Shown here in pieces: positions 50,995-59,750 of a DNA stretch of 64,000 nt. A model generated the notes under the pieces. That model was not told where the DNA came from and did not search any database. It saw only the letters and a list, made by a program, of their open reading frames with translations. The translations under genes were made by a program, and so were the position numbers. Origin of the DNA: JASSUD01 sp031963415 (GTDB taxonomy: Bacteria > Pseudomonadota > Gammaproteobacteria > Burkholderiales > Burkholderiaceae); contig JASSUI010000001.1 of the NCBI GenBank assembly GCA_031963415.1, positions 1,798,001 to 1,862,000 on the forward strand, in the 5' to 3' direction. Positions within the stretch are counted from its first letter, which is position 1; every line of letters begins with the position of its first letter.

Positions 50995-53724
50995 TTATGA
51001 GGCAAGTAACGAACGCAAGACAAACGGCAAAATACCGCCATGTTTGTAGTAATCCACTTCAATTGGCGTATCGATACGTAGCCATAACGCGACTTTCTCT
51101 GTTTTCCCGTTATCGCGGCGAATCACTAATGTCACTTCTTGCTGTGGTTTAAGGTCAGCTGTTAAGCCTTCTAAATCAAAGCTTTCTGTGCCGGTCAGAT
51201 TCAACGTTTGAGCGTTGGTGCCGTTTTTGAACTGAAGCGGCAATACACCCATGCCAACCAGATTTGAGCGGTGGATGCGCTCAAAGCTGCAGGCGATGAC
51301 TGCTTTTACGCCGAGCAATTGTGTGCCTTTCGCCGCCCAGTCACGAGACGAGCCGGTGCCATATTCTTCCCCGCCGAAAATGATTGTCGGTACGTTTTCT
51401 TCGATATAACGCATCGCGGCGTCATAAATCGACATTTGCGTGCCGCTAGGCTGATGAATCGTTAAGCCTCCTTCGACGCGCGAGCCATCTGCCGCTAGCG
51501 GTAACATCAGGTTTTTAATGCGCACATTGGCAAAGGTGCCACGCATCATCACTTCATGGTGGCCGCGCCGTGAGCCGTAGCTATTGAAGTCTACTTTTTG
51601 CACACCATGCGCTTTGAGCCAAAGACCTGCGGGTGAAGTTTCTTTAATCGCGCCTGCGGGGCTGATATGGTCAGTCGTTAGTGAATCGCCAAAGATTGCC
51701 AACGCGCGTGCCTTTTGAATGACGGGTAAGCGTGCCGAAGGGCGCAATGCAAAATCGGCAAAAAACGGAGGTTGAGCAATATAAGTTGACGATGGCCAGT
51801 TATAAAGTTCGCCTTCGGTGCCTTCAATTGCGCTCCATAAATCACCTTTTTGCGTAAGCTGTCCGTAGTTCTTTTTAAAGGCTTCCGCGTTGAGCGCGAA
51901 TTTAAGTAGTTGTTGAACTTCTTCACTAGAAGGCCAAATATCGCCTAGATAGATATCACGCTTCTTGCCGTTTTTATCGATGACGGTGCCAACTGGCTCA
52001 GTCATTAAGTCGCGCCGTATCGTGCCAGCAATTGCATAAGCGACGACTAATGGCGGTGAAGCGAGGAAATTTGCGTGGATGTTGGGATGAATGCGCGCTT
52101 CAAAATTGCGGTTTCCGGATAGTACAGCGGCAGCCACAATATGGTTTTGCGTAATCGCTTCATTTAATTCTGGCGTCAAATCACCCGCGTTGCCGATACA
52201 CGTTGTGCAACCATAAGCCGCTAATGTAAAACCAAGCTTTTCAAGATATGGCATTAAGCCGGTGGCATTTAAGTACTCGGTGACAATACGTGATCCCGGT
52301 GCCAGCGAGGTTTTGATATGAGGTGCGACAGTTAAGCCAGCTTCCACGGCTTTTTTTGCAAGTAAGCCAGCGGCGAGCAAAACGCTTGGGTTAGACGTGT
52401 TGGTACACGATGTAATCGCAGCGATCAAAATATCGCCGTGCTTGAGTGACACACCTTCTTGTTTGGTGGGGAAACTTTGATCGAAAGTTTCTTGCTTTCT
52501 GGCAAAGCCATTTTCTTGTACGGGTTTAGCGAACAAGTCAGTAAAAGTCTTTTTAATTGCGCTAATTTCGATACGGTCTTGTGGGCGTTTTGGTCCAGCG
52601 AGTGACGGCGCGACGGTGGCTAAATCAAGCGTAACGACTTTGCTGTAATCAATTTGCCCAGCTTGCGGAATACCCATCATTTGCTGCGCTTTGAAGTAAC
52701 TCTCGAACGCGCTAATTTCTTCGTCAGTACGTCCTGTCCCTTTAAAGTAGTCGAGTGTTTTTTCGTCAACTGGGAAAAAGCCCATCGTTGCGCCATATTC
52801 GGGTGCCATATTACTAATTGTCGCACGGTCTGGAACAGCTAACGACGCTGCGCCTGCACCGAAGAATTCAACAAATTTGCCGACAACTTTTTCCTGACGC
52901 AAACGCTCAGTAATGGTCAATACTAAGTCAGTCGCGGTTACGCCTTCTCGCAGCTGTCCTTGCAGTTCAAAGCCTACGACATCGGGTGTTAAGAAATAAA
53001 CCGGTTGACCAAGCATGCCAGCCTCTGCTTCGATACCGCCTACACCCCAGCCGACCACGCCGATTCCGTTAATCATTGTGGTGTGGCTATCAGTGCCGAC
53101 TAACGTGTCAGGGTAATAAAGGGCTTCGCCATCGACCTGCTTACGGTGTACACCACGTGCCAGGTATTCGAGGTTAACTTGGTGCACAATCCCAACGCCT
53201 GGCGGCACGATGCGGAACGTATCGAAAGCTTGCGTACCCCATTTGAGAAATTGATAGCGTTCTTTATTACGCTGAAACTCAAGCTGCATATTTAAATCCA
53301 GCGAGTCTTTACGGCCGAAGTAATCGACTTGGATTGAATGGTCAATAACCAAATCCACTGGCACCAGCGGCTCAATCGCAGTCGGATCTTTATCAACGCG
53401 CTTAGCGACTTCACGCATGGCGGCCAAGTCAACTAAGAGGGGTACGCCAGTAAAATCTTGCAATACCACGCGCGCGACGGAGAAAGGGATTTCTGCTGTA
53501 CGCGCGGCGTTTGGCTGCCAGTGCGCAAGCTCAGTAATATGTTGCTCAGTAATTTTTTTGCCATCGTAATTGCGCAGCACCGATTCCAATACCAAGCGAA
53601 TTGAGACAGGCAAGCGTTCAATACGTATCCCTAAAGCTTTGCCAAGTTCTGGCAATGAATAAAAGTTGCCTTTGCCAGTGCCGCTTTCAAAAGTTTTTAG
53701 GGTGTTGTGCAAATTATGAAGCAT
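50995..53724 (-). CDS. acnA: Aconitate hydratase A
   Basis: 909 residues, usual for AcnA. It isomerises citrate and isocitrate with a [4Fe-4S] cluster. Cluster cysteines lie in AAITSCTNTSNPSV and YGCTTCIGNAGDL. Active-site segments include TLVGTDSHTTMINGIGVVGWGVGG, SGNRNFEARIHP, DSLTTDHISPAGAI, FNSYGSRRGHHEVMMRGTF and GEEYGTGSSRDWAAKGT. It lies near mdh and the sdh genes, a TCA-cycle cluster. The 286-base gap towards mdh holds a composite palindromic element. Confidence 0.97.
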   Translation of the reverse strand: MLHNLHNTLKTFESGTGKGNFYSLPELGKALGIRIERLPVSIRLVLESVLRNYDGKKITEQHITELAHWQPNAARTAEIPFSVARVVLQDFTGVPLLVDLAAMREVAKRVDKDPTAIEPLVPVDLVIDHSIQVDYFGRKDSLDLNMQLEFQRNKERYQFLKWGTQAFDTFRIVPPGVGIVHQVNLEYLARGVHRKQVDGEALYYPDTLVGTDSHTTMINGIGVVGWGVGGIEAEAGMLGQPVYFLTPDVVGFELQGQLREGVTATDLVLTITERLRQEKVVGKFVEFFGAGAASLAVPDRATISNMAPEYGATMGFFPVDEKTLDYFKGTGRTDEEISAFESYFKAQQMMGIPQAGQIDYSKVVTLDLATVAPSLAGPKRPQDRIEISAIKKTFTDLFAKPVQENGFARKQETFDQSFPTKQEGVSLKHGDILIAAITSCTNTSNPSVLLAAGLLAKKAVEAGLTVAPHIKTSLAPGSRIVTEYLNATGLMPYLEKLGFTLAAYGCTTCIGNAGDLTPELNEAITQNHIVAAAVLSGNRNFEARIHPNIHANFLASPPLVVAYAIAGTIRRDLMTEPVGTVIDKNGKKRDIYLGDIWPSSEEVQQLLKFALNAEAFKKNYGQLTQKGDLWSAIEGTEGELYNWPSSTYIAQPPFFADFALRPSARLPVIQKARALAIFGDSLTTDHISPAGAIKETSPAGLWLKAHGVQKVDFNSYGSRRGHHEVMMRGTFANVRIKNLMLPLAADGSRVEGGLTIHQPSGTQMSIYDAAMRYIEENVPTIIFGGEEYGTGSSRDWAAKGTQLLGVKAVIACSFERIHRSNLVGMGVLPLQFKNGTNAQTLNLTGTESFDLEGLTADLKPQQEVTLVIRRDNGKTEKVALWLRIDTPIEVDYYKHGGILPFVLRSLLAS

Positions 53725-53767
53725 GGTGTTTCCTTGCTAACTAACTGTTGGGTGCGCGGTTTGTATG

Positions 53768-53907
53768 AAGAGCCTGTATTGCCGATCTCTGGCAAGAAGA
53801 AATAGATGAGGGCGTCACAGCACGCATGTTGTGGTGAGGAGCGAACCTCGACATGACTACCGATAATCTCTTCAATCCCTACTTTTTAAGATCGTGAACA
53901 GGCTCTA
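53768..53907. repeat. Palindromic element, family P5, with long ends
   Basis: Left end GAGCCTGTATTGCCGATCTC, right end AAGATCGTGAACAGGCTC, inverted with mismatches. The interior has GTTGTGGTGAGGAGCGAACC and CATGACTACCGATAATCTC, shared with other P5 copies. A smaller inverted repeat (53920-53936 with 53965-53981, GGAAGAT ends) lies between it and mdh and may terminate mdh. Confidence 0.6.
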
Positions 53908-54010
53908 AAAATAAGTTTAGGAAGATCGACGAAACCATTGATGTGGAGATATTTCTCGCTACTGGGTTGCTTCAATCTTCCTTAAAAAATAACTCTCGTC
54001 AGTGCGCTGC

Positions 54011-54994
54011 TTAACCTAGCAACGGTTTGACGCCTTCTATTTCCTCTTGCAATTCCGCGAGCGTTGCATTCATCCGTGCGCGCGAGAATTCATCGATTTC
54101 CAAGCCGGTGACAAGCTGGTACGAGCCGTTTTCAGTGATGACCGGTAAGCCATAAATCACATCTTCTGGAATGCCATACGAACCATCTGACGGAATCCCC
54201 ATTGTGACCCATTTGCCTTGGCTACCTGAGATCCAGTCGCGTACATGATCAATAGCGGCTGAAGCGGCTGAAGCGGCTGAAGACAAGCCACGTGCTTCGA
54301 TGATAGCCGCACCGCGTTTACTAACGGTAGGAATAAAGATATCTCGATTCCAAGCATCATCATTGATAAGTTGCTTCACATTTTGACCTTCTGCCGTGGC
54401 AAAGCGATAGTCTGGATACATGGTGGGTGAATGATTACCCCAAACGACTAATTTTTCTATTGTGCTGGATGGCTTATTGATCTTGCTGGCGAGTTGCGAT
54501 AGTGCGCGATTATGGTCAAGCCGTAGCATGGCGGTGAAATTTTGCTTAGGCAAATCAGGTGCCGACTTCATCGCAATATAGGCGTTGGTATTAGCGGGGT
54601 TGCCTACCACTAGCACCTTAACATCGCGCTTGGCATGTTCATTCAATGCCCGTCCTTGCGCAGTAAAAATAGGTGCGTTGACGCTGAGTAAATCTTTACG
54701 TTCCATGCCTTTAGAACGGGGCCGAGAGCCGACGAGTAAAGCGACATCAGCGTCTTTAAAAGCAACATTCGGATCATCGGTAATGATGATGTCTTGTAAA
54801 AGTCCAAACGCACAATCTTCAAGCTCCATGACGACCCCTTTGAGTGCCGCTTGCGCTTGAGGAAGCTCTAAGAGTTGCAAAATGACAGGCTGATCTTTGC
54901 CAAGCAAATCGCCCTGTGCAATGCGAAATAGCAGTGAATAAGCGATTTGGCCGGCGGCACCTGTGACGGCAACGCGCTTGGCGGGTTTAAGCAT
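54011..54994 (-). CDS. mdh: Malate dehydrogenase
   Basis: 327 residues from the ATG at 54994, which has GGAG about 6 bases upstream. The frame stays open for 60 more codons upstream through a P5 repeat, which are not protein-like for this family. The enzyme oxidises malate to oxaloacetate with NAD. The NAD loop is VAVTGAAGQIAYSLLFRIA, substrate arginines lie in GSRPRSKGMERKDLL, NPANTNAYIAMKSAPDL follows, and the catalytic His is in VVWGNHSPTMYPD. GLSSAASAASAAIDHV is encoded partly by three copies of GCGGCTGAA (plus strand, about 54259-54285), a small tandem repeat. Confidence 0.97.
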   Translation of the reverse strand: MLKPAKRVAVTGAAGQIAYSLLFRIAQGDLLGKDQPVILQLLELPQAQAALKGVVMELEDCAFGLLQDIIITDDPNVAFKDADVALLVGSRPRSKGMERKDLLSVNAPIFTAQGRALNEHAKRDVKVLVVGNPANTNAYIAMKSAPDLPKQNFTAMLRLDHNRALSQLASKINKPSSTIEKLVVWGNHSPTMYPDYRFATAEGQNVKQLINDDAWNRDIFIPTVSKRGAAIIEARGLSSAASAASAAIDHVRDWISGSQGKWVTMGIPSDGSYGIPEDVIYGLPVITENGSYQLVTGLEIDEFSRARMNATLAELQEEIEGVKPLLG

Positions 54995-55057
54995 ATTGAG
55001 TCTCCGATAAGTCGTGTTGGGGAATGTCTTGCGAACACAGTGGTTAGGCAGACTTCT

Positions 55058-55232
55058 AAGCGCCTGTTTGCGATCTCTAAACAGGAAGGTAGTAAAGGTG
55101 ACGGGTAGGCATGTTGGGGTTCCTTCGTCACCCCAACCTACAGCTCGTAGCTTGGGGTGAAGGGCGACCACCAATCACTACCACTAACCTCTCAAAACCC
55201 CCATCTTTGAAATCAAGAATAAGCGCTTAGAA
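55058..55232. repeat. Palindromic element, family P5, intact hairpin
   Basis: Ends AAGCGCCTGTTTGCGATCTC and TTGAAATCAAGAATAAGCGC are inverted with mismatches. The inner hairpin is GTTGGGGT (55113-55120), loop TCCTTCGTC, ACCCCAAC (55130-55137). Confidence 0.7.
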
Positions 55233-55428
55233 TGGAAAAAGCGATATTTTAATCCTCTGTGCCGAGAAACGCATGATTAGCATGGTTTCAATTGTTAGAA
55301 ATATTGAATAGAGCAGAGTCGCGTTATGCCCCGCAGCGAGGACTAGTCTATTGTTAGTTAAGATATTTTTTTTCTAACTCACGCAGGCTTATTTGATAAA
55401 TCAGATAGTTTGCTGTAGGCAATTCAGC

Positions 55429-55525
55429 AAACGCTGAATAAACCGGGAGCGGCGCCATACTTGACGGTAAACGCTTATGTATGCCGATGCATACATTCGT
55501 TACTTTTGATTATTCAGCGCCTCTT
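55429..55525. repeat. Palindromic element, P2-like
   Basis: Left arm AACGCTGAATAAACCGGGAG, right arm GATTATTCAGCGCCT. The interior differs from the other P2 copies (GTATGCCGATGCATAC). It ends about 50 bases before the sdhC start. Confidence 0.55.
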
Positions 55526-55578
55526 TAACGAATAGCGCTAAAATAGCGGACTAGTTTTACCAGATGGAACTGATAAGC

Positions 55579-55989
55579 ATGGCCGAAACAATCAAAAAAC
55601 CACCGCGGAAGTTTCGCAATATCGATTTTTTTCAAATCTTAAAGTACCGGATGCCGGCCCCTGCCAGGGTATCCATTACGCATCGCGTGAGCGGCGCGCT
55701 TTTATTCTTATCCCTGCCTTTCACGCTCTATTTATTTGAGCAGAGTCTGACTTCTGAAATCAGCTTTAGTGTACTAAAAGGCTTAGCCTCTCACTGGTTT
55801 GCTAAATGCCTATTCTTACTTCTCTCTTGGGCTTTTCTCTTTCACTTCGTCGCAGGGCTACGCCATCTGTTGATGGATGTGCACGTGATTAGCACTAAAT
55901 CTGTGGCGGTTAAATCAGCTAAAACGGTGTTGTTTGTCACCACGCTGTTGACGCTTGTCGTTGCACTTAAATTATTTGGAGTTTTTTAA
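55579..55989 (+). CDS. sdhC: Succinate dehydrogenase cytochrome b556 subunit
   Basis: About 136 residues from ATG 55579. An ATG at 55564 is also in frame, but the GGAA about 9 bases before 55579 and family starts favour the shorter form. It has three membrane helices and the family motif SITHRVSGALLFLSLPFTLYL, with the haem-ligand region HFVAGLRHLLMDVH. It anchors complex II in the inner membrane and helps bind haem b and ubiquinone. Its stop overlaps the sdhD start by one base (TAATG). Confidence 0.95.
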   Translation: MAETIKKPPRKFRNIDFFQILKYRMPAPARVSITHRVSGALLFLSLPFTLYLFEQSLTSEISFSVLKGLASHWFAKCLFLLLSWAFLFHFVAGLRHLLMDVHVISTKSVAVKSAKTVLFVTTLLTLVVALKLFGVF

Positions 55990-56360
55990 TGGCGTCTTCT
56001 TCCCAGAATTTTGGCTCGAAGCGCCTCGTTGTCGGCGCACATTATGGCTTGCGTGACTGGCTCGCGCAGCGTGTGACGGCGGCAGTGATGGCGGTCTACA
56101 CGGTTATTTTATTGGCTTGGTTTTTTGCCGCGAGAAATTTTTCTTACGAAGGTTGGGCTGCTATTTTTTCCACGCAATGGATGAAATGCGCAACGCTCGC
56201 AGCCCTACTTTCGCTTTTCTATCATGCATGGGTTGGAATGCGCGACATCTCGATGGACTATTTAAAGCCAATCGGCGTGCGTCTGACCTTTCAAGTTCTA
56301 GTTATCGTATGGCTGCTGGCATGTGCCGGTTACGCCGCGCAGATTTTGTGGAGAGTATAA
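55989..56360 (+). CDS. sdhD: Succinate dehydrogenase hydrophobic anchor subunit
   Basis: 123 residues with three membrane helices (about 25-45, 60-80 and 97-118). The motif GLRDWLAQRVTAAVMAVYT and the haem/quinone segment FYHAWVGMRDISMDYLKP identify SdhD. Its start overlaps the sdhC stop, and sdhA follows five bases after its stop, so the three are translated from one transcript. Confidence 0.95.
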   Translation: MASSSQNFGSKRLVVGAHYGLRDWLAQRVTAAVMAVYTVILLAWFFAARNFSYEGWAAIFSTQWMKCATLAALLSLFYHAWVGMRDISMDYLKPIGVRLTFQVLVIVWLLACAGYAAQILWRV

Positions 56361-56364
56361 GAAG

Positions 56365-58140
56365 ATGGTTGCAATGATGAATACTCTGCCACGCCGCCGT
56401 TTTGATGTTGTGATTGTAGGCGCGGGTGGCGCTGGTATGCGTGCCTCGCTACAGCTTGCACGAGCAGGTTTGTCTGTGGCGGTACTGTCAAAAGTTTTTC
56501 CGACTCGCTCGCACACCGTTGCTGCACAAGGCGGAATTGGTGCATCGCTTGGCAATATGAGCGAAGACAACTGGCATTATCATTTTTACGACACGATTAA
56601 AGGTTCTGACTGGCTCGGCGATCAAGACGCGATTGAGTATATGTGCCGGCAAGCCCCGCATGCGGTTTATGAGCTAGAGCATTTCGGTATGCCATTTGAT
56701 CGCAATCCGGACGGCACGATTTATCAACGTCCATTTGGCGGTCACACCGTTAATTACGGTGAGAAGCCTGTGCAACGGGCGTGCGCCGCGGCTGACCGTA
56801 CAGGCCATGCTTTATTGCACACGCTTTATCAGCAAAATGTGCAAGCTAAAACGCACTTTTTTGTTGAATGGATGGCGCTGGATCTGATTCGTGACCAAGA
56901 CGGCGATGTGCTCGGTGTGACCGCGCTTGAAATTGAAACGGGTGAAATCCATCTGCTAGAAGCGAAATGCACACTTTTCGCAACAGGCGGTGCAGGACGT
57001 ATTTATGCCGCGTCGACCAATGCGTTTATTAATACGGGTGACGGTTTAGGCATGGCAGCGCGCGCAGGTGTGCCATTGCAAGACATGGAGTTTTGGCAGT
57101 TCCACCCAACCGGCGTTGCAGGCGCAGGTGTGTTGATTACTGAGGGTGTGCGCGGTGAAGGGGGTGTATTGCGTAACGTCAACGGCGAGCGCTTTATGGA
57201 GCGTTACGCGCCAACCTTAAAAGACTTAGCGCCACGCGACTTCGTTTCGCGCGCGATGGATCAAGAGATTAAAGAAGGGCGGGGCTGTGGGCCGAATGGT
57301 GACCATGTACTGCTCGATTTATCGCATATCGGCGCTGAAACGATTACCAAACGTCTGCCATCGATTCACGAAATCGCATTGAAATTCGCTAACGTGGATT
57401 GCACGAAAGAGCCAATTCCTGTGGTGCCAACCATTCATTACCAAATGGGTGGGATTCCAACCAATATTCATGGTCAAGTCATCGGTAAGCAGGGTGATGC
57501 GCAAGCATTAGTGAATGGTTTTTACGCAGTCGGCGAGTGTTCATGCGTATCAGTGCATGGCGCAAACCGTTTGGGTACGAACTCATTGCTTGACTTAGTT
57601 GTATTTGGTAATGCGGCTGGTAACCACATTATTGAACAAGTGAAAGCACAGAAAGCCCATAAACCGTTGCCTGCTGATGCTGCTGACTTCTCGTTAGCGC
57701 GTGTAGCCAAGCTAGAAGCCAGTGCCTCTGGTGAATATACGCAAGTGATCGCTAATGATCTGCGTAAGGCAATGCAAGCGCATGCTGGTGTGTTCCGTAC
57801 ATCCGAACTGTTAGCCGAGGGTGTTGTGCAGATTAAAGAATTGGCTGAGCGCGTCCATCATGTTCATTTGAAAGACAAGTCAAAAATCTTTAACACGGCT
57901 CGAGTGGAAGCATTAGAGCTGGCTAACTTAATCGAAGTAGCCCGCGCAACGATGGTTTCTGCTGAAGCACGTAAAGAGAGCCGCGGTGCGCACGCGCATC
58001 GTGATTTCCCAGAGCGTGACGATCAAAATTGGATGCGTCATACGTTGTGGTTTAGCGAAGGAGATAAGCTCGAATACAAAGCGGTGCGGATGCAACCATT
58101 AACGGTAGAGAGCGTGCCACCAAAGGCGCGCACCTTTTAG
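56365..58140 (+). CDS. sdhA: Succinate dehydrogenase flavoprotein subunit
   Basis: 591 residues from ATG 56365, the usual Burkholderia length. A longer in-frame extension into sdhD is unlikely, since GGAGAG lies about 9 bases before 56365. The FAD site is DVVIVGAGGAGMRASLQLA, with the FAD-linking His in FPTRSHTVAAQGGIGASLGN. Substrate-site segments include EFWQFHPTGVAGAGVLITEG and HYQMGGIPTN, then GECSCVSVHGANRLGTNSLLDLV. It oxidises succinate to fumarate. The sdhB gene follows only after a 311-base gap containing a palindromic element, unlike the usual tight spacing. Confidence 0.98.
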   Translation: MVAMMNTLPRRRFDVVIVGAGGAGMRASLQLARAGLSVAVLSKVFPTRSHTVAAQGGIGASLGNMSEDNWHYHFYDTIKGSDWLGDQDAIEYMCRQAPHAVYELEHFGMPFDRNPDGTIYQRPFGGHTVNYGEKPVQRACAAADRTGHALLHTLYQQNVQAKTHFFVEWMALDLIRDQDGDVLGVTALEIETGEIHLLEAKCTLFATGGAGRIYAASTNAFINTGDGLGMAARAGVPLQDMEFWQFHPTGVAGAGVLITEGVRGEGGVLRNVNGERFMERYAPTLKDLAPRDFVSRAMDQEIKEGRGCGPNGDHVLLDLSHIGAETITKRLPSIHEIALKFANVDCTKEPIPVVPTIHYQMGGIPTNIHGQVIGKQGDAQALVNGFYAVGECSCVSVHGANRLGTNSLLDLVVFGNAAGNHIIEQVKAQKAHKPLPADAADFSLARVAKLEASASGEYTQVIANDLRKAMQAHAGVFRTSELLAEGVVQIKELAERVHHVHLKDKSKIFNTARVEALELANLIEVARATMVSAEARKESRGAHAHRDFPERDDQNWMRHTLWFSEGDKLEYKAVRMQPLTVESVPPKARTF

Positions 58141-58145
58141 TGGGG

Positions 58146-58246
58146 GAACCTGTTTAGGCTCTCCCTGGCGCCCTCGCACCGCCTTGCCGTACGTCTTGTA
58201 CTGTCTGCGGCGGCGCGAAGCCACCAGGAAGACCCTAAACAGGTTC
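58146..58246. repeat. Palindromic element, family P1, between sdhA and sdhB
   Basis: Arms GAACCTGTTTAGG and CCTAAACAGGTTC are perfect inverted repeats. Inner arms CTCCCTGGCGCCCTCGC and GCGCGAAGCCACCAGGAAG pair partly. The core is TTGCCGTACGTCTTGTACTG. It begins five bases after the sdhA stop. Confidence 0.85.
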
Positions 58247-58247
58247 T

Positions 58248-58358
58248 AACGAGGATGGTGGCACCACCTTGCTGTGCTGGTTTGTAAAACCCCAACATGA
58301 TTACCGATCGACTATAAATTTCTTCTTTTTAAGACTTGAAAAAATTCTAGAAATTTAA
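58248..58358. repeat. P5 remnant between sdhA and sdhB
   Basis: GTAAAACCCCAACATGATTACCGATCG and TTTTTAAGACTTG (within 58285-58345) match interior and end parts of P5 elements. It fills most of the rest of the 311-base sdhA-sdhB gap. Confidence 0.4.
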
Positions 58359-58451
58359 ACGTCTAGTATTTAGAGCAGGAATAAAAGCCTGCGCAGTGAC
58401 TTCTGATATGGGTAGCTACCCAAATTAAAGAACGCCCAAAAGGATGTAAAG

Positions 58452-59156
58452 ATGACAACACGCACTTTCGATATCTACCGCTATGACCCGGATAAAGATG
58501 CCGCGCCCCGCATGCAAAGATACGAAATTGAGCTTGATTCGCATGATCGCATGCTGCTTGATGCATTGATTAAATTGAAAGCCGTTGATGAAACGCTCGC
58601 TTTCCGCCGCTCTTGCCGCGAAGGGGTATGTGGCTCGGATGCGATGAATATCAATGGCAAAAATGGTCTGGCTTGCTTAATCAATTTAAATGATTTGCCA
58701 AAGCACATCGTGCTGCGTCCGCTACCTGGGCTGCCGGTGGTACGTGACTTAATTTGCGATTTCACACAATTCTTTGATCAATACCATTCAATCAAACCTT
58801 ATTTGATTAATGACGAGCCGTTACCTGAGAAAGAGCGTCTACAAACGCCTGAGGCGCGCGAGGAATTAAATGGTTTGTATGAATGTATTCTGTGTGCATG
58901 CTGCTCTACCTCATGTCCAAGTTTTTGGTGGAATCCAGATAAATTTGTAGGTCCAGCAGGGTTATTGCAAGCTTATCGCTTTATTGCTGATAGCCGCGAT
59001 AAAGCCACCAATGAGCGCTTAGACAACCTAGAAGATCCCTATCGTCTATTCCGCTGCCGCTCAATCATGAACTGCGCTGATGTTTGTCCAAAAGGCTTAA
59101 GCCCGAATCGAGCGATCGACAAGATCAGAGAATTAATGGTGCGCCGCACCGTTTAA
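58452..59156 (+). CDS. sdhB: Succinate dehydrogenase iron-sulfur subunit
   Basis: 234 residues, usual length. AAGGA lies about 7 bases before the start. Cluster ligands are all present: [2Fe-2S] in SCREGVCGSDAMNINGKNGLAC, [4Fe-4S] in CILCACCSTSCPSFWW, and the [3Fe-4S] set in CRSIMNCADVCPKGL. It passes electrons from SdhA flavin to quinone. The spacing from sdhA is unusual (311 bases with repeats), so its expression may need a separate promoter or reduced read-through. Confidence 0.98.
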   Translation: MTTRTFDIYRYDPDKDAAPRMQRYEIELDSHDRMLLDALIKLKAVDETLAFRRSCREGVCGSDAMNINGKNGLACLINLNDLPKHIVLRPLPGLPVVRDLICDFTQFFDQYHSIKPYLINDEPLPEKERLQTPEAREELNGLYECILCACCSTSCPSFWWNPDKFVGPAGLLQAYRFIADSRDKATNERLDNLEDPYRLFRCRSIMNCADVCPKGLSPNRAIDKIRELMVRRTV

Positions 59157-59247
59157 AAACTTGTTTGGGTTCTCCCTGGGGCTCTCGCGCCACCTTGCCG
59201 TACACCTTGTACTGTTTGGATTGGTGCCAGGGAGACTTTAAATAGGT
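59155..59247. repeat. Palindromic element, family P1, between sdhB and sdhE
   Basis: Left arm AAACTTGTTTGGGTTCTCCC, right arm GGGAGACTTTAAATAGGT, core TTGCCGTACACCTTGTACTG. It overlaps the sdhB stop codon. Confidence 0.7.
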
Positions 59248-59278
59248 GCTCGTTAAGGTAGTGGGTTTAGGTTCTAAG

Positions 59279-59566
59279 ATGGAAAACACTGATTTAAATT
59301 CGTCTACTCATGCGTCAATTGAACTACGCCGCACGCAACTACGTTGGCGCGCGCGGCGTGGCTTGCTGGAAAACGATCTAATTATCGAGCGCTTTTTTGA
59401 GCGTTATGAAAATCAGTTAAGCGATGCAGATATCGACGCATTAACCCGTCTGCTGGCACTTAGCGATAATGATTTAATGGACTTATTGCTCGCTCGTACT
59501 GAGTTGAGAGATGAGCTTAATGATCCCGATACATTACATGTCTTAGCTTTGCTGCGTGCGTTGTGA
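59279..59566 (+). CDS. sdhE: FAD assembly factor SdhE
   Basis: 95 residues from ATG 59279; an in-frame GTG at 59246 lies inside a palindromic element and is not preferred. SdhE promotes covalent flavinylation of SdhA. The family motif is the RGxxE surface: RWRARRGLLENDLIIERFFERY, then ALTRLLALSDNDLMDLLLAR. It lies between sdhB and gltA, as in Burkholderia. Confidence 0.95.
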   Translation: MENTDLNSSTHASIELRRTQLRWRARRGLLENDLIIERFFERYENQLSDADIDALTRLLALSDNDLMDLLLARTELRDELNDPDTLHVLALLRAL

Positions 59567-59750
59567 TGAATGGGCAGGTCCTTAAACGCTTAAGAAGTAA
59601 AGAGATAATACGACGCTAAAAATTCTAGCTAGTGTTTGATTGCACTGCTGCCGTATTTCTCCGACTATTGATAATTTTGAGCAAACGGTCTAACTGTTAA
59701 AATTTATCACCCCATTTTTTATTGATCCGATTCTTGTTTGAAGGATGTTT

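Larger units (their letters stand above)
54995..55578. other. mdh-sdhC divergent spacer packed with repeats
   Basis: 584 bases with no recognised gene. It holds a P5 element (about 55058-55232) and a P2-like element (55429-55525). Promoters for mdh and sdhC must lie here, probably in the non-repeat parts 54995-55057 and 55526-55578. Confidence 0.4.

Noticed and set aside
54995..55174. N-terminal extension of malate dehydrogenase
   Set aside because: The extra 60 codons run through a P5 repeat. A good ribosome-binding site precedes the ATG at 54994, which gives the family's normal length.
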